Made by a program: the position numbers and the translations under genes. From the NCBI RefSeq assembly GCF_029867415.1, contig NW_026705786.1, forward strand, positions 124,001-188,000: DNA of 64,000 nucleotides. The letters run 5' to 3'. The notes under the pieces were generated by a model, which searched no databases, had not been told where the DNA came from, and worked only from the letters and a program-made list of their open reading frames with translations. Source of the stretch: Vicia villosa. Lineage: Eukaryota > Streptophyta > Magnoliopsida > Fabales > Fabaceae. This document shows, piece after piece, positions 10,473 through 23,078 of the stretch. How positions within the stretch are numbered: position 1 is the stretch's first letter; each line of letters starts with the position of its first letter.

Positions 10473-12846
10473 TGGTCGGCCCGTCCGGCCAAGTTGTCGA
10501 GTCAGTCTGGTTGTGCAACAGTTGAATATTGTCACTGAGTTATCCCTTGGTACATGAAAAGTGTGTGGAACACTATCGATACTTGTTTGTTTTGTTGCAG
10601 GAATTAGTTTGAGCAAAGTGGGGGAGAAGCTTTGCTTCTCAGGTGTGTTTCAGTTGCAAGTTGCGAAGAGCATTGCTGTCTTGGTATTTCGGAAACCGGA
10701 TTTCAGCGAGAGAATGTATCTCTTGCGCTATAAGAAGTTTGGAAGCGAAGAGATGTGTTAAGGGCAGTTTGGAATATGATTAAGTTGAAGAGAGATGAGT
10801 TTTGGAGTGGGATTTCCGTAAGCAAAATGCAGGCAAATTTCTGAATCATTGTGAAACTTCAAAAATTCATAACTGGAGTTCTAGACATCCGATTCGAGTG
10901 TCGTTTAATGCGTTGGAAAGCTAACGAGATGAAATTTATCTTAAAAATGGTTCCAGCAGCTGTAATTAATTTATCTGTGATGGGGTGATGTTGGAAAGAG
11001 GTGGAAGTTATGGTTATGCTTGTCTTGGAAATCGGACTTGTGTGTTGGTGTCGCGCGGGATGTCAGCGTAAGAGTTGAGTGAATTGAAGGAGCAATTAAG
11101 AGGTTTTATTGAGAAGAAACTTTAGGATCAAGTGTACCATTTGAGAAGTTTTGGATATATTGTAAAGAGTGTCGCTGCATGAAGTCGATGTGTGCATTCT
11201 CGGATAACGTCGGAAAATTCATATCTTGAGTTCCGATCATCGGATTGAGGTGCCGTTTGAGCCAACGAAGAGGTGAAATTATGTTCTACCTTATGGAAGT
11301 GATATAAATACAGTAGATGTGATCCTATAGGGAGAGATTTCGAAGTCGGTTATGGAAGCGTGAAGCTTGTTGAATAGGAACGGTTATTACCGCAATTGTT
11401 AGAAATGAAGTTAAGTAGAATGTGTTGTTGATGAATAAGTTAAGCTAATGAGATGTTCGGTATTAAGAGTGATTGTTGTGCCGATGGATTTTAAAGAGAA
11501 GCGAAGTAGTAATGAAGGAGAAATAAACTTTTAGAAAGATTGAAGTCGTGTTTGGGATGCCAAACTGGCGACATGTGTAAAAGAAGGATTGTAGAGGATT
11601 TATAACACCTATTGATGTGAGGAAGACTTTGTTGAAATTCCGAGTGGAATGATATTTGTAAGTGGACGTTGTTATAGGAATTAGAGTAAAACTATGAGTC
11701 AGGAATGTAGTTGCGGTCTTTTGCTAAGATAGGACTTTAGTTTGGACAAGACGAATGATGATGTACGAGTATATTAATAATTCTAGAGTTGGAGAATAAT
11801 TAACAATTGTGTAATGCTAAGTGAGTACAAAGCAAACTGGGTAATATGTTTTGGCGTCAGTATCTTATCGACGAGATCGAAGGAGAAGTAAGTTGTGAGA
11901 GTTGTAAAACTCAAAGCAGAATTATTGGACTATGACGACGTTATGAATTTGAGTGCAAATTCTTAAAGGACGTTATTATGTAGTAACAACGGTTTATGCT
12001 TAAATATGGTTGTCAACTATCTATTGACAAATTGAGGACTTGATCACCATTAATCTCTTGTTGATAGTAGACAGAATCATATAGATAAGCTTGTTTTGTT
12101 GCCTTAATGGTATACAAAGTGATGGATATTAAACCGCGAGAGCAATCGCTCACCGTGTTGTGCAAACTTATGAAGGAGTGGATATGAAAGAGTGAAACAT
12201 ATCGGACGTTGACTAAGTTGGATAATCAGAGTTGCGCAGCGAAAGCGTGATGTATCGCAGTTGTTATGAATACTACTCGTGGGCAGTAAAGGATTAACAT
12301 GTCGTAAGCCTACGGGAAGGATAGGCCTTGATCGATATGTTTGACTTGGAAGATTGTGGATATAGGATGTCGTAACGAAGCATTGGAATTCTTTGAGCAA
12401 TTGCTGGAGTAGTAAGTATGTGATTATGGATGCACGTAGTTAATGAGTACATATTCGGCGAAGTAGAGACAATGAGTTGGTACTGTATGATGTTATAGTA
12501 ATTTTGGTTACCATTGCTAAGACGTTGGTGATTTCCGTGTATGACTAAGATATATGCTGAAATTAAATTATGTCGAGTATGTGGTTATGATAATGTCACT
12601 ATGAGAATAATACGACGATGTGAATGATATATATTGCACTTGGTTGGTAATTAATATACACAGTTTTAGAAACGAAGTTCTGTAGATGATTGGTATTTAA
12701 GCATGTCGTTAAGGATGGTATGATGTTGAATATCTAAGTATGAGTGTGTTATGATTGTCACTACTTTGTAAGTTAGTGCCCCAAGTTATTGTTGGAATAG
12801 TTAACAAGTTAGTGTCAGATAAATTTTCAAGGACAAAAATATTCTA
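10473..12846 (+). other. Non-coding internal region of L1
   Basis: These 2.4 kb hold only short chance frames and no recognisable gag or pol motif. The first 500 bp align with the PBS-side part of the L3 internal region (minus strand 18530-18050). About 11949-12859 aligns with the L2 fragments 35149-36003, 37275-37403 and 39939-39992. Two copies of a recurring ~80-bp motif lie at about 10850-10946 and 11207-11300. Confidence 0.75.
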
Positions 12847-12859
12847 AGTGGGGGAGAGT
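12847..12859 (+). other. PPT of L1
   Basis: AGTGGGGGAGAGT immediately precedes the LTR start TGTAAACGCCC at 12860. The same tract is found reversed at 17110-17123 (L3) and, with one change, at 39979-39992 (L2). Confidence 0.8.
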
Positions 12860-14060
12860 TGTAAACGCCCGTATTTCGATTTATTATTTAATTTAGATTA
12901 TGTTGGTATTTATTGAGTTTTGGTGTATTTTGGGGGATTTAGTCGGTATTATTACAAGATAGCGGATTGAGAGTTAATTGAGAATTTTAATAAGAAAAAT
13001 GCTTATTAGTAAGAAAGTGGAAAAACAAGAAATGCAAGAATAGATCCCAACCATCCATTATCACCACAACCCCCATGATCCCTATTAAAAAGGAAGTTAA
13101 ATTTAAAATTAATTTAAAATTTACCACTAAAATAGTGACACATACTCATTCTTGCATTTCTTCTTCAAATTGCTTCGTACTAAATAGCACTACTCTTTTA
13201 ATAATTAAGTTTTAGAAATATTATTTGAATAATATTTGGAGTTTTGGGATTTTTCCGAGTAATTAAGATTAGACCGAGAATTTGAGACGAAGAGTAAAAA
13301 GGGAGTATACTGTGAGTAAATTAAATGGGCTTGTGAGAGTTATGCAGTACGCGAATACTTTGTTGGCCCAATCGGAATTAGTGACGCATCATCACTTAGG
13401 TTTTGGAAAAACCAGTAACATAATTTTTGGGAAAAGATAACAAAGCTGCAGAGAGAAGAGGAAAAAGAGATACGAGAGCTATGTCGTGAAGAGGAAACTG
13501 GAAGAATTTGCGAAGCCGGAAGCTTGGAATTCGACCGGAAATCGTAGAGCGGACTCCGAATATAAGGTAAGGGTGTGGTTCTTGCTCTATAAACGGGGAT
13601 ATGATGGACCGTATGTGGGGTTTGGGGAATTAATATTATCTCTATGTGTTGGTATGATTTTTGGTGTCAGTGATGTTGCTGGGGGAATTCTTTTTGAAAT
13701 TATGTATAAAAATATGTTGCTATGTGATAATTGTTTTGATCCTGTGATCTCTGTGATTTGAAATAAATTGAATTTATGCTTGATGAATAATTGTCTGTGC
13801 TGTGAGTGAATTGGTGATGTTGTGATGTTCAATTTTCTGGAATTGGAATTGAATCAGAATTTTGATCGATATATATTACGTAATGTGCACGAAGTTGTGA
13901 TGTTGTAGTGATGAATTCTGAGACTGAATATTCTCTGAGTTGGTAATTGGTGAGGACGGGGAAGAACTAAATTTGCAAAAGAGGAGAAAGTTGTAGGGAC
14001 GGGGTAACATATAAGGGACAGACGTCCCTTAATTTTTAAGAAGTGGGAAGACCCACTTTG
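12860..14060 (+). repeat. 3' LTR of L1, first piece
   Basis: The piece starts TGTAAACGCCCG and aligns closely with 39993-40982 of L2. A short region at about 13015-13150, absent from L2, is replaced there by a different ~30-bp stretch. It ends with ctttg (14056-14060), the left target duplication of L3. Small open frames here (for example around 13486-13761) are repeated imperfectly in L2 and show no protein conservation. Confidence 0.85.
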
Positions 14061-17000
14061 TGTAACACCCCATTTTCTACCCGACATTTATATTAAAAAT
14101 CAGAGTGCTAAAATTTTCAAACATAAAACAGGATGTCACATTTCAACATAAAACAACAAAGCAAACTGTATTTCTTTTAATATGATACATAGCATTCGGC
14201 TGAACAACTCACAACATATTTATTCATAGGAACATAACAACCTTTTTAATATTAAAACCACAAAATTACAACTTCCAACTTATAGATCAGTTAGCAACAT
14301 TATTCAACTAAAACATCGTTCAATTTATAATTATTCAACAATTAGTAATAACAACAACTTAGAAACAACACATAAACATCCCCCCGAGTGCTACGTATCC
14401 GAGCAAGACCAACCCGAACTAACAGTAACTAAAGACTTCATAAAGTTACTTCACTTCCACAACTATTCTTGAGTACCTGCTCAATTACCCATAATAGGTA
14501 ACATCATTACAGAAGGGGTGAGATATCCAACAATATAAGCAAGCGTATGATAAATAATATATTGAGAATAGATCATACAATATCACCACTTCATACTTAT
14601 TCAAACAACAGTTATAATAACAAATAGCAACAACGGTTATAATAATTATTTACCAACAACAATTATGATAACAATATTCAGTAACAAGTATAACAACAAT
14701 TAGCAACAACAACTATAACAATAGTTATAATAATTATTTCACAATTTAAATCATCATAACTTAATATCAACAACCACTTATAACAACAACAACTTACAAC
14801 AACGACAACTTATATCAACAACAACAACGTAATAACAACAACAACGAAATAACAACAACAACTTCAAATGCGACTCAACTGTGCAAATGCATGTGGTACC
14901 ATTTGGAGTAAAACTCCCAACTTAAACATATGTCAGGTTATCGAGGCATTTCAACAAGGCGTGAGCCTTCAACGTGGTGCCATTAAGGCCAAGGCATAAG
15001 CCTTCAACTTTTCAACATGGTGCCATCAAGGCCAACTTAAACAATGCAAATGTATGCATGAAACAACAACCACAACGTCACAACAACAACAACAACGCAA
15101 CAACGACAACAATTTAACACTATACCAACATTAGAGGTACTCAACGTCGCTTCAACACTGGCCATAGGCCTACAACTTAGTCAACATATCGACAACAACT
15201 TATATCAACAAATTGTATGAAGCAACAACTTATAGCAATAACAACAACATAACAGAAGTAACAACATGCAATTCAATCATACAAGTTCATACAACATGCA
15301 ATTCAATCACACAAGTTCATACAACATGCACACGATTAATAGCGTACACCCGGTTCGACAATTACACAACATTACACACGAAAATGTATATCGATTCAAC
15401 AAAATTCATCTACTATGTTTGAAAATATTTTTATAAGATAGAACATAATTTTAGCTTTTCAACGGTCCAAACGGCACGTCAAATGGACACCCGAGTCAAA
15501 AGTTATGAATTTTCTAAGTTTCCGGAAAGCGCAAACACCGGTATCATACACCGAAACAACAAAACTTCATTACACACCAATTAAATTTTATTTCCAGAAC
15601 ATGTAACTATTTTTATAAGAAAATACACATTATTAGCTTTCTAGCGCTTCGAACGGGGACTCAAACGGACATACAGATCAAAAGATATGAATATTTTAAG
15701 TTTTCTCCAAAACTAGATTTTTGCCCAGGAACAGCTACGGGTTTTATGCATTTTTCCATTAAGATCCAACCAATTCAATTATTTTTCATAAAACAAACAC
15801 ATATTCATTCATACCTAACATATAGTAGTGAATTGGAATCATAAAACATGAATTTTAACACATTGATTTTGATCCCAAATCTCAAACCCCATCATACCAA
15901 ATCCCTATAACTCAACCCAAAAACTCAATTTTCCTCCTTCGATTCAGTTGCAAATCAATTTCGACCAACACAGAGACATAACACTATAATAGTTATACTC
16001 AACCAACATTAATCCGTTTTTCTGCACTTAATTCCTCAATAATAATAATTATAAATCCTAGGTTAATTTCCCACAACAATTGATTGAACTTTTATAACCT
16101 TATTCACAGACATCAATCAATTTCAACATCAACAAAATTCAATCTCAAAGATACAAACAACCACACAAAACAGAGACAATCCATACAATCATAACCCCCA
16201 CATATCATTCATCATAATCCCGTTTATAGAGCTAGAACCTCACCCTTACCTTGAATATGAGATTGCTCTACTCTCCCGGTTGCCATACCTTATGCCGCCA
16301 CTTCCAACTTTTCTCCGAAAATCTTTTCTAACAACGTGCAGAGATGCACCAAAAACCTGTTCGAAAATCGCTTTGTCAGACGAACTTAAAATCATCAAAA
16401 CGAAAATTGCTCCGGTCAGAAGTTACCTCTACGAGTCTGGAACGTTGTGTCCAAGAACCGCGACGATCCAACGGTTGGATTGGGAGAAACGTCCGTTTTA
16501 CTAAGGTGTCTCACTGCAGAAACTTGCTGCAAAAATTGGACTTCCTCTAGCTTTTTCTCTTCCGCCATGGCTCTCTTATTCACCTCTCCTCTTTCTCCAA
16601 CTTTTCTTCTTTCTCCATGTCTATTGAGACCTAACTTCTCTTCTTATTTCCTTTATTTTATTATAATTATTATTATAATTATAATCTTCATTTGGGCTTA
16701 CTAATTAACACCCCATGATTACTATCACCAACGCAACGTCTAAGCCCACTTACATAAAACACTCTCATAATCCATAATATTAATTCTATTATTATTTCTC
16801 TCCACCAAACTGACTAACTACCGACTATAAAATAAATCGTCCGAACCACCAACTCAACATATTTAATATCATTCTCTACGGCTTAAATCAACTTAAATTA
16901 ATAATAGTCCATTATAGTAATATTATCTCTAATATTATTCTCCGATTAAACCGACTAATTTCTCGATCATTAATTTATCCGCCCGACACAACGCATAATT

Positions 17001-17109
17001 CCAATTACGCCTCTTATAATAATGCCAATAATTCTAACTTCGACTAATTCCAACAAATAATTTCCTTATACAATTTAATTAAATAAATAATTAAATTCCG
17101 GGTGTTACA
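14061..17109 (-). repeat. 3' LTR of L3
   Basis: The LTR is 3,049 bp and runs TGTAACACCC...GGGTGTTACA, an inverted-repeat pair of ends. Each position corresponds to one 4,488 bp further on without indels. In the parts I compared, the two LTRs differ at only two bases, both near 14398-14412. About 14580-15400 is rich in CAA/AAC simple sequence. Two copies of the ~80-bp recurring motif lie at about 15432-15515 and 15610-15705. Small open frames (15213-15422, 16280-16704) recur in the other LTR and are not genes. Confidence 0.95.
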
Positions 17110-17123
17110 ACTCTCCCCCACTT
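17110..17123 (-). other. PPT of L3
   Basis: On the minus strand this is AAGTGGGGGAGAGT, abutting the LTR at 17109. It shows that this is the element's 3' side. Confidence 0.85.
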
Positions 17124-18532
17124 AGAATATTTTCGTCCTCGAAAATTCTATCCACCAACTCCAACCTCAACTTCATTCCACATCATCATTTTGTCAGGTC
17201 ACTCCCATAATGACCTCAAAGTAACCAATTTAATCAACTTCATGATATCTCAGGATATCATTCGCCACCTACGGTAACCAACAACAACATTACTGCAACA
17301 ACGACTAAATTATTATAATACTAATCTGACAACATAACTTGACCGATAACCACTCAACTCATCATTGACCAATGACTTACAAGAAATCCTATTTCAATCA
17401 GCACTATTTACAAGGAAACACAACACTCTGGCACATCACGCTTCAGCTGCGCAACTCTGATCATCCATCTTAATTCACCGTCCTCATTAGAGTTTCTATC
17501 AACTTATAATTTACAAGCTTTACCCGAGCCTTAGTTTTTTTTTTCCTCAACATTAACCGCTTTCTGCATCGTCGAGATAGTAAAATAAGTCTATAACATC
17601 CAATACAATTCCGTCTACTATCAACAAGAGATTAAGGGTGATCAAGTCCTTAATTTGTCAATAAATATCCGACAATCGTAATGGAGTATAACCATTATTA
17701 CCAACTACAAAATGTTCCTTCATAAATTGCACTTACACCACCAAAAGCATCATAGTTCAACATCTGCAAAACCATCTGAATTCGCTAACACCGACGTCTT
17801 ACGACTTCATACTACCACACGCCTTGTGATACTATCAGAACAAAATTCCCTTGTGCTATCATCATCAGCACTCCTCATTCTTGAAGTTATGCTCTTTGTA
17901 CTTCTAACAACTGCAACAACTCTGATAATTACTTACTAACAATCCATAACAAGATCTACAATAATCCTACACTTAATCATTGTCCCTTCGTCAACAGTTG
18001 ACACGATATCTACTCAAACGGACAATTTCATTTCTTTCCAACATAATCCTGCCACCAATAAATTTGTTACAGATGCTGCCACTATTTTTATAAGAAAATT
18101 CATCTCGTTAGCTTTCCAACGCTTCAAACGGGACTCAAATCGGACGTCCAGAACTCCAGTTATGAATTTTCGAAGTTTCACAATGATTCAGAAATTTTCC
18201 TACGTTTTGCTTACGGAAATTTCACTCAAAAACTCATTCTCTGCAACTTAATCACTTTCCAAACAGTCCTTAACATAATTCCTCGCTCCCAAACTTTTTA
18301 TAACTCGAGAGCCAATTCTTTCGGTGAACTTCAGTTTTCCGAAACACCAAGATAACAATCTTCTCTGCAACTTCCAACTAAAACACATCTGAGAAGCAAC
18401 TCTTCTCCCCCAGTTCGCTCAAACTAATACCTGCAACAACCAGAAAACAACAAGTACTGACAGTGTTTCACACACTTGTCGCGTACAGAGGAATAAACAA
18501 CATTAGACGACTCTGGCCGGACGGACCGACCT
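17124..18532 (-). other. Non-coding internal region of L3
   Basis: About 1.4 kb without coding capacity. The end near the PBS aligns with the L1 internal region just after its PBS. One copy of the ~80-bp recurring motif lies at about 18083-18185. The frame at 17712-17939 has no recognisable product. Confidence 0.8.
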
Positions 18533-18544
18533 GCTCTGATACCA
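18533..18544 (-). other. PBS of L3
   Basis: On the minus strand this is TGGTATCAGAGC, the canonical plant initiator-tRNA-Met PBS, four bases inside the LTR at 18549. Confidence 0.9.
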
Positions 18545-18548
18545 CTAA

Positions 18549-21500
18549 TGTAACACCCCATTTTCTACCCGACATTTATATTAAAAATCAGAGTGCTAAA
18601 ATTTTCAAACATAAAACAGGATGTCACATTTCAACATAAAACAACAAAGCAAACTGTATTTCTTTTAATATGATACATAGCATTCGGCTGAACAACTCAC
18701 AACATATTTATTCATAGGAACATAACAACCTTTTTAATATTAAAACCACAAAATTACAACTTCCAACTTATAGATCAGTTAGCAACATTATTCAACTAAA
18801 ACATCGTTCAATTTATAATTATTCAACAATTAGTAATAACAACAACTTAGAAACAACACATAAACATCCCCCCGAGTGCTACGTATCAGAGCAAGACCAA
18901 CCGGAACTAACAGTAACTAAAGACTTCATAAAGTTACTTCACTTCCACAACTATTCTTGAGTACCTGCTCAATTACCCATAATAGGTAACATCATTACAG
19001 AAGGGGTGAGATATCCAACAATATAAGCAAGCGTATGATAAATAATATATTGAGAATAGATCATACAATATCACCACTTCATACTTATTCAAACAACAGT
19101 TATAATAACAAATAGCAACAACGGTTATAATAATTATTTACCAACAACAATTATGATAACAATATTCAGTAACAAGTATAACAACAATTAGCAACAACAA
19201 CTATAACAATAGTTATAATAATTATTTCACAATTTAAATCATCATAACTTAATATCAACAACCACTTATAACAACAACAACTTACAACAACGACAACTTA
19301 TATCAACAACAACAACGTAATAACAACAACAACGAAATAACAACAACAACTTCAAATGCGACTCAACTGTGCAAATGCATGTGGTACCATTTGGAGTAAA
19401 ACTCCCAACTTAAACATATGTCAGGTTATCGAGGCATTTCAACAAGGCGTGAGCCTTCAACGTGGTGCCATTAAGGCCAAGGCATAAGCCTTCAACTTTT
19501 CAACATGGTGCCATCAAGGCCAACTTAAACAATGCAAATGTATGCATGAAACAACAACCACAACGTCACAACAACAACAACAACGCAACAACGACAACAA
19601 TTTAACACTATACCAACATTAGAGGTACTCAACGTCGCTTCAACACTGGCCATAGGCCTACAACTTAGTCAACATATCGACAACAACTTATATCAACAAA
19701 TTGTATGAAGCAACAACTTATAGCAATAACAACAACATAACAGAAGTAACAACATGCAATTCAATCATACAAGTTCATACAACATGCAATTCAATCACAC
19801 AAGTTCATACAACATGCACACGATTAATAGCGTACACCCGGTTCGACAATTACACAACATTACACACGAAAATGTATATCGATTCAACAAAATTCATCTA
19901 CTATGTTTGAAAATATTTTTATAAGATAGAACATAATTTTAGCTTTTCAACGGTCCAAACGGCACGTCAAATGGACACCCGAGTCAAAAGTTATGAATTT
20001 TCTAAGTTTCCGGAAAGCGCAAACACCGGTATCATACACCGAAACAACAAAACTTCATTACACACCAATTAAATTTTATTTCCAGAACATGTAACTATTT
20101 TTATAAGAAAATACACATTATTAGCTTTCTAGCGCTTCGAACGGGGACTCAAACGGACATACAGATCAAAAGATATGAATATTTTAAGTTTTCTCCAAAA
20201 CTAGATTTTTGCCCAGGAACAGCTACGGGTTTTATGCATTTTTCCATTAAGATCCAACCAATTCAATTATTTTTCATAAAACAAACACATATTCATTCAT
20301 ACCTAACATATAGTAGTGAATTGGAATCATAAAACATGAATTTTAACACATTGATTTTGATCCCAAATCTCAAACCCCATCATACCAAATCCCTATAACT
20401 CAACCCAAAAACTCAATTTTCCTCCTTCGATTCAGTTGCAAATCAATTTCGACCAACACAGAGACATAACACTATAATAGTTATACTCAACCAACATTAA
20501 TCCGTTTTTCTGCACTTAATTCCTCAATAATAATAATTATAAATCCTAGGTTAATTTCCCACAACAATTGATTGAACTTTTATAACCTTATTCACAGACA
20601 TCAATCAATTTCAACATCAACAAAATTCAATCTCAAAGATACAAACAACCACACAAAACAGAGACAATCCATACAATCATAACCCCCACATATCATTCAT
20701 CATAATCCCGTTTATAGAGCTAGAACCTCACCCTTACCTTGAATATGAGATTGCTCTACTCTCCCGGTTGCCATACCTTATGCCGCCACTTCCAACTTTT
20801 CTCCGAAAATCTTTTCTAACAACGTGCAGAGATGCACCAAAAACCTGTTCGAAAATCGCTTTGTCAGACGAACTTAAAATCATCAAAACGAAAATTGCTC
20901 CGGTCAGAAGTTACCTCTACGAGTCTGGAACGTTGTGTCCAAGAACCGCGACGATCCAACGGTTGGATTGGGAGAAACGTCCGTTTTACTAAGGTGTCTC
21001 ACTGCAGAAACTTGCTGCAAAAATTGGACTTCCTCTAGCTTTTTCTCTTCCGCCATGGCTCTCTTATTCACCTCTCCTCTTTCTCCAACTTTTCTTCTTT
21101 CTCCATGTCTATTGAGACCTAACTTCTCTTCTTATTTCCTTTATTTTATTATAATTATTATTATAATTATAATCTTCATTTGGGCTTACTAATTAACACC
21201 CCATGATTACTATCACCAACGCAACGTCTAAGCCCACTTACATAAAACACTCTCATAATCCATAATATTAATTCTATTATTATTTCTCTCCACCAAACTG
21301 ACTAACTACCGACTATAAAATAAATCGTCCGAACCACCAACTCAACATATTTAATATCATTCTCTACGGCTTAAATCAACTTAAATTAATAATAGTCCAT
21401 TATAGTAATATTATCTCTAATATTATTCTCCGATTAAACCGACTAATTTCTCGATCATTAATTTATCCGCCCGACACAACGCATAATTCCAATTACGCCT

Positions 21501-21597
21501 CTTATAATAATGCCAATAATTCTAACTTCGACTAATTCCAACAAATAATTTCCTTATACAATTTAATTAAATAAATAATTAAATTCCGGGTGTTACA
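18549..21597 (-). repeat. 5' LTR of L3
   Basis: Second copy of the 3,049-bp LTR, with the same ends and the same internal simple-sequence block (about 19070-19890). It is followed by the target duplication ctttg at 21598-21602. Confidence 0.95.
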
Positions 21598-21860
21598 CTT
21601 TGCAGTGGGGCGGGAGGCCCTAAGGGGAAGGGGCGGGCGCCCTTTTTGTGTGGTGAGGGAGTCCCTTTGGTGGGACGAGCATCATGAGAGATGGGGACGA
21701 GAATCTTTAGTACATTCACACCATTTAACCACTTTTCGTATAATAACTAAATTGAAATAATATAATTAGTGCCTTACGACTTAGGATTAGTTCTATAATT
21801 AAATAAGTGCTAATCAAATTAATGCCATAACACTTTAAGTAGCAGATGGGGAGTTAGAAA
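21598..21860 (+). repeat. 3' LTR of L1, second piece
   Basis: It continues L1 after L3 and aligns with 40978-41240 of L2. It is GC-rich at its start and ends at gagttagaaa, where the copia element begins. Confidence 0.85.
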
Positions 21861-22993
21861 TGTTAGAACAAGATTTGTTCTGATCAATATTCTTAGTTTT
21901 GATGATAACAATGTATATGAATTTTGTATGAGATAACGTGGTACTCTAATACTATCCAATTTCCATTTCAGGAATTATATAAAGAGTATGCACAAAATCA
22001 GCGCAAGAAGCATTGACTCAGAAGGTTCAGCATGCAACATCAGAATATGGTCTGGCAAGAAATCAGAAGATGGTCAAGCAGAATCAGAACATGGTCTATG
22101 GAAGCATCAGAAGAACTCGATATCAGAAGCAGAAGCACTGAAGTTCTCATGGTATCACGCTAAGAAGCACTTCAAGGTCAGAAGACAAGAAGATGCTCTG
22201 CACCAAGCTGTTTGACTCTGATGATATTCAAACGTTGTTTACACAAACATCAGATCAGAAGCAAGTACAAAATGGCAGGCTACGCTGACTGACAAAAGGA
22301 ACGTTAGTAGCTATTAAAGGCAACGTCAGTAGACACAGCAAAAGCAAGGCTCGAGGTAGTTGACAAAAGAGTGAAACATTAAATGCAATGCTGTACGGAT
22401 CATGCAAAGCATTAAATGCTCCCAACGGTCATCTTCTCAAACGCCTATAAATAGAAGTTCTGATGAGAAGCTGAAAAAGAACACTTGCGCAAATATACAG
22501 AAACGCTGTCAAATTCAAAAAGCTCTCAAACTTCATCTTCAACCTCACTACATTGTTGTTGTAATATATTAGTGAGATTAACCTTAAACTTAAGAGAAAA
22601 TCACAGTTGTGATAATAGCTTTATAAGAAGCATTGTAACTCTTAAAAGAATTTGCTTACATTTATTTGTAAGAACTAGAGTGGTCAGGTTGTTGATCAGA
22701 ATACTCTAGAAAGTCTTAGAGGGTATCTAAGCAGTTTGTTCCTAGAGTGATCAGGGTGTGATCAGTATACTCTAGAAGACTTAGAAGTTGTCTAAGTGGA
22801 AAACCATTGTAATCTTGTGTGATTAGTGGATTAAATCCTCAGGTGAGGTAAATCACTCCAAGGGGGTGGACTGGAGTAGTTTAGTTAACAACGAACCAGG
22901 ATAAAAATCATTGTGCAAATTGTTTTTATCTTACAAGTTTTAAAAGTTACACTTATTCAAACCCCCCCTTTCTAAGTGTTTTTCTATCCTTCA
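21861..22993 (+). repeat. 5' LTR of the right copia
   Basis: This starts TGTTAGAACAAG and ends ATCCTTCA, just before the PBS. A TATA box, TATAAATAG, at 22446-22454 gives a transcription start about 30 bp further on. A C run near 22965 precedes the end. Short frames at 21988-22215 and 22485-22709 recur in the 3' LTR and are not genes. Confidence 0.95.
22446..22454 (+). promoter_or_regulatory. TATA box of the copia LTR promoter
   Basis: TATAAATAG occurs in the right place for the U3/R boundary, and the same box is at 32497-32505 in the 3' LTR. The Ogre LTR has the same nonamer at 42941. Confidence 0.6.
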
Positions 22994-22995
22994 AT

Positions 22996-23012
22996 TGGCA
23001 TCAGAGCGCCGG
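22996..23012 (+). other. PBS of the right copia
   Basis: TGGCATCAGAGCGCCGG lies two bases after the LTR end at 22993. It is identical to the PBS of the left copia. Confidence 0.9.
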
Positions 23013-23078
23013 TTCTAAGGTGCAAGCACTTAACCGTGTTTAAAAAAGATTCAGGAAGAGAAAAACGCTTAAGTCAAG

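Larger units (their letters stand above)
14061..21597 (-). mobile_element. Young LARD-like element L3, minus strand, nested in the L1 LTR
   Basis: This is a complete 7,537-bp insertion with two 3,049-bp LTRs (14061-17109 and 18549-21597), a 1,439-bp internal region, PPT and PBS, and a perfect target duplication ctttg (14056-14060 and 21598-21602). L2 preserves the empty site at 40978-40982. PBS and PPT order show it lies on the minus strand. Related PBS-proximal sequence and LTR motifs tie it to L1 (Tekay/Del-like). It codes for no protein. LTRs of exactly equal length with very few differences mark it as the most recent insertion I can date here. Confidence 0.95.

Noticed and set aside
15213..21192. 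Sets of small plus-strand frames repeated exactly 4,488 bp apart (for example 15213-15422 and 19701-19910; 16280-16704 and 20768-21192)
   Set aside because: They are the same LTR sequence twice in L3; there is no recognisable product, and duplication by LTR explains the identity.
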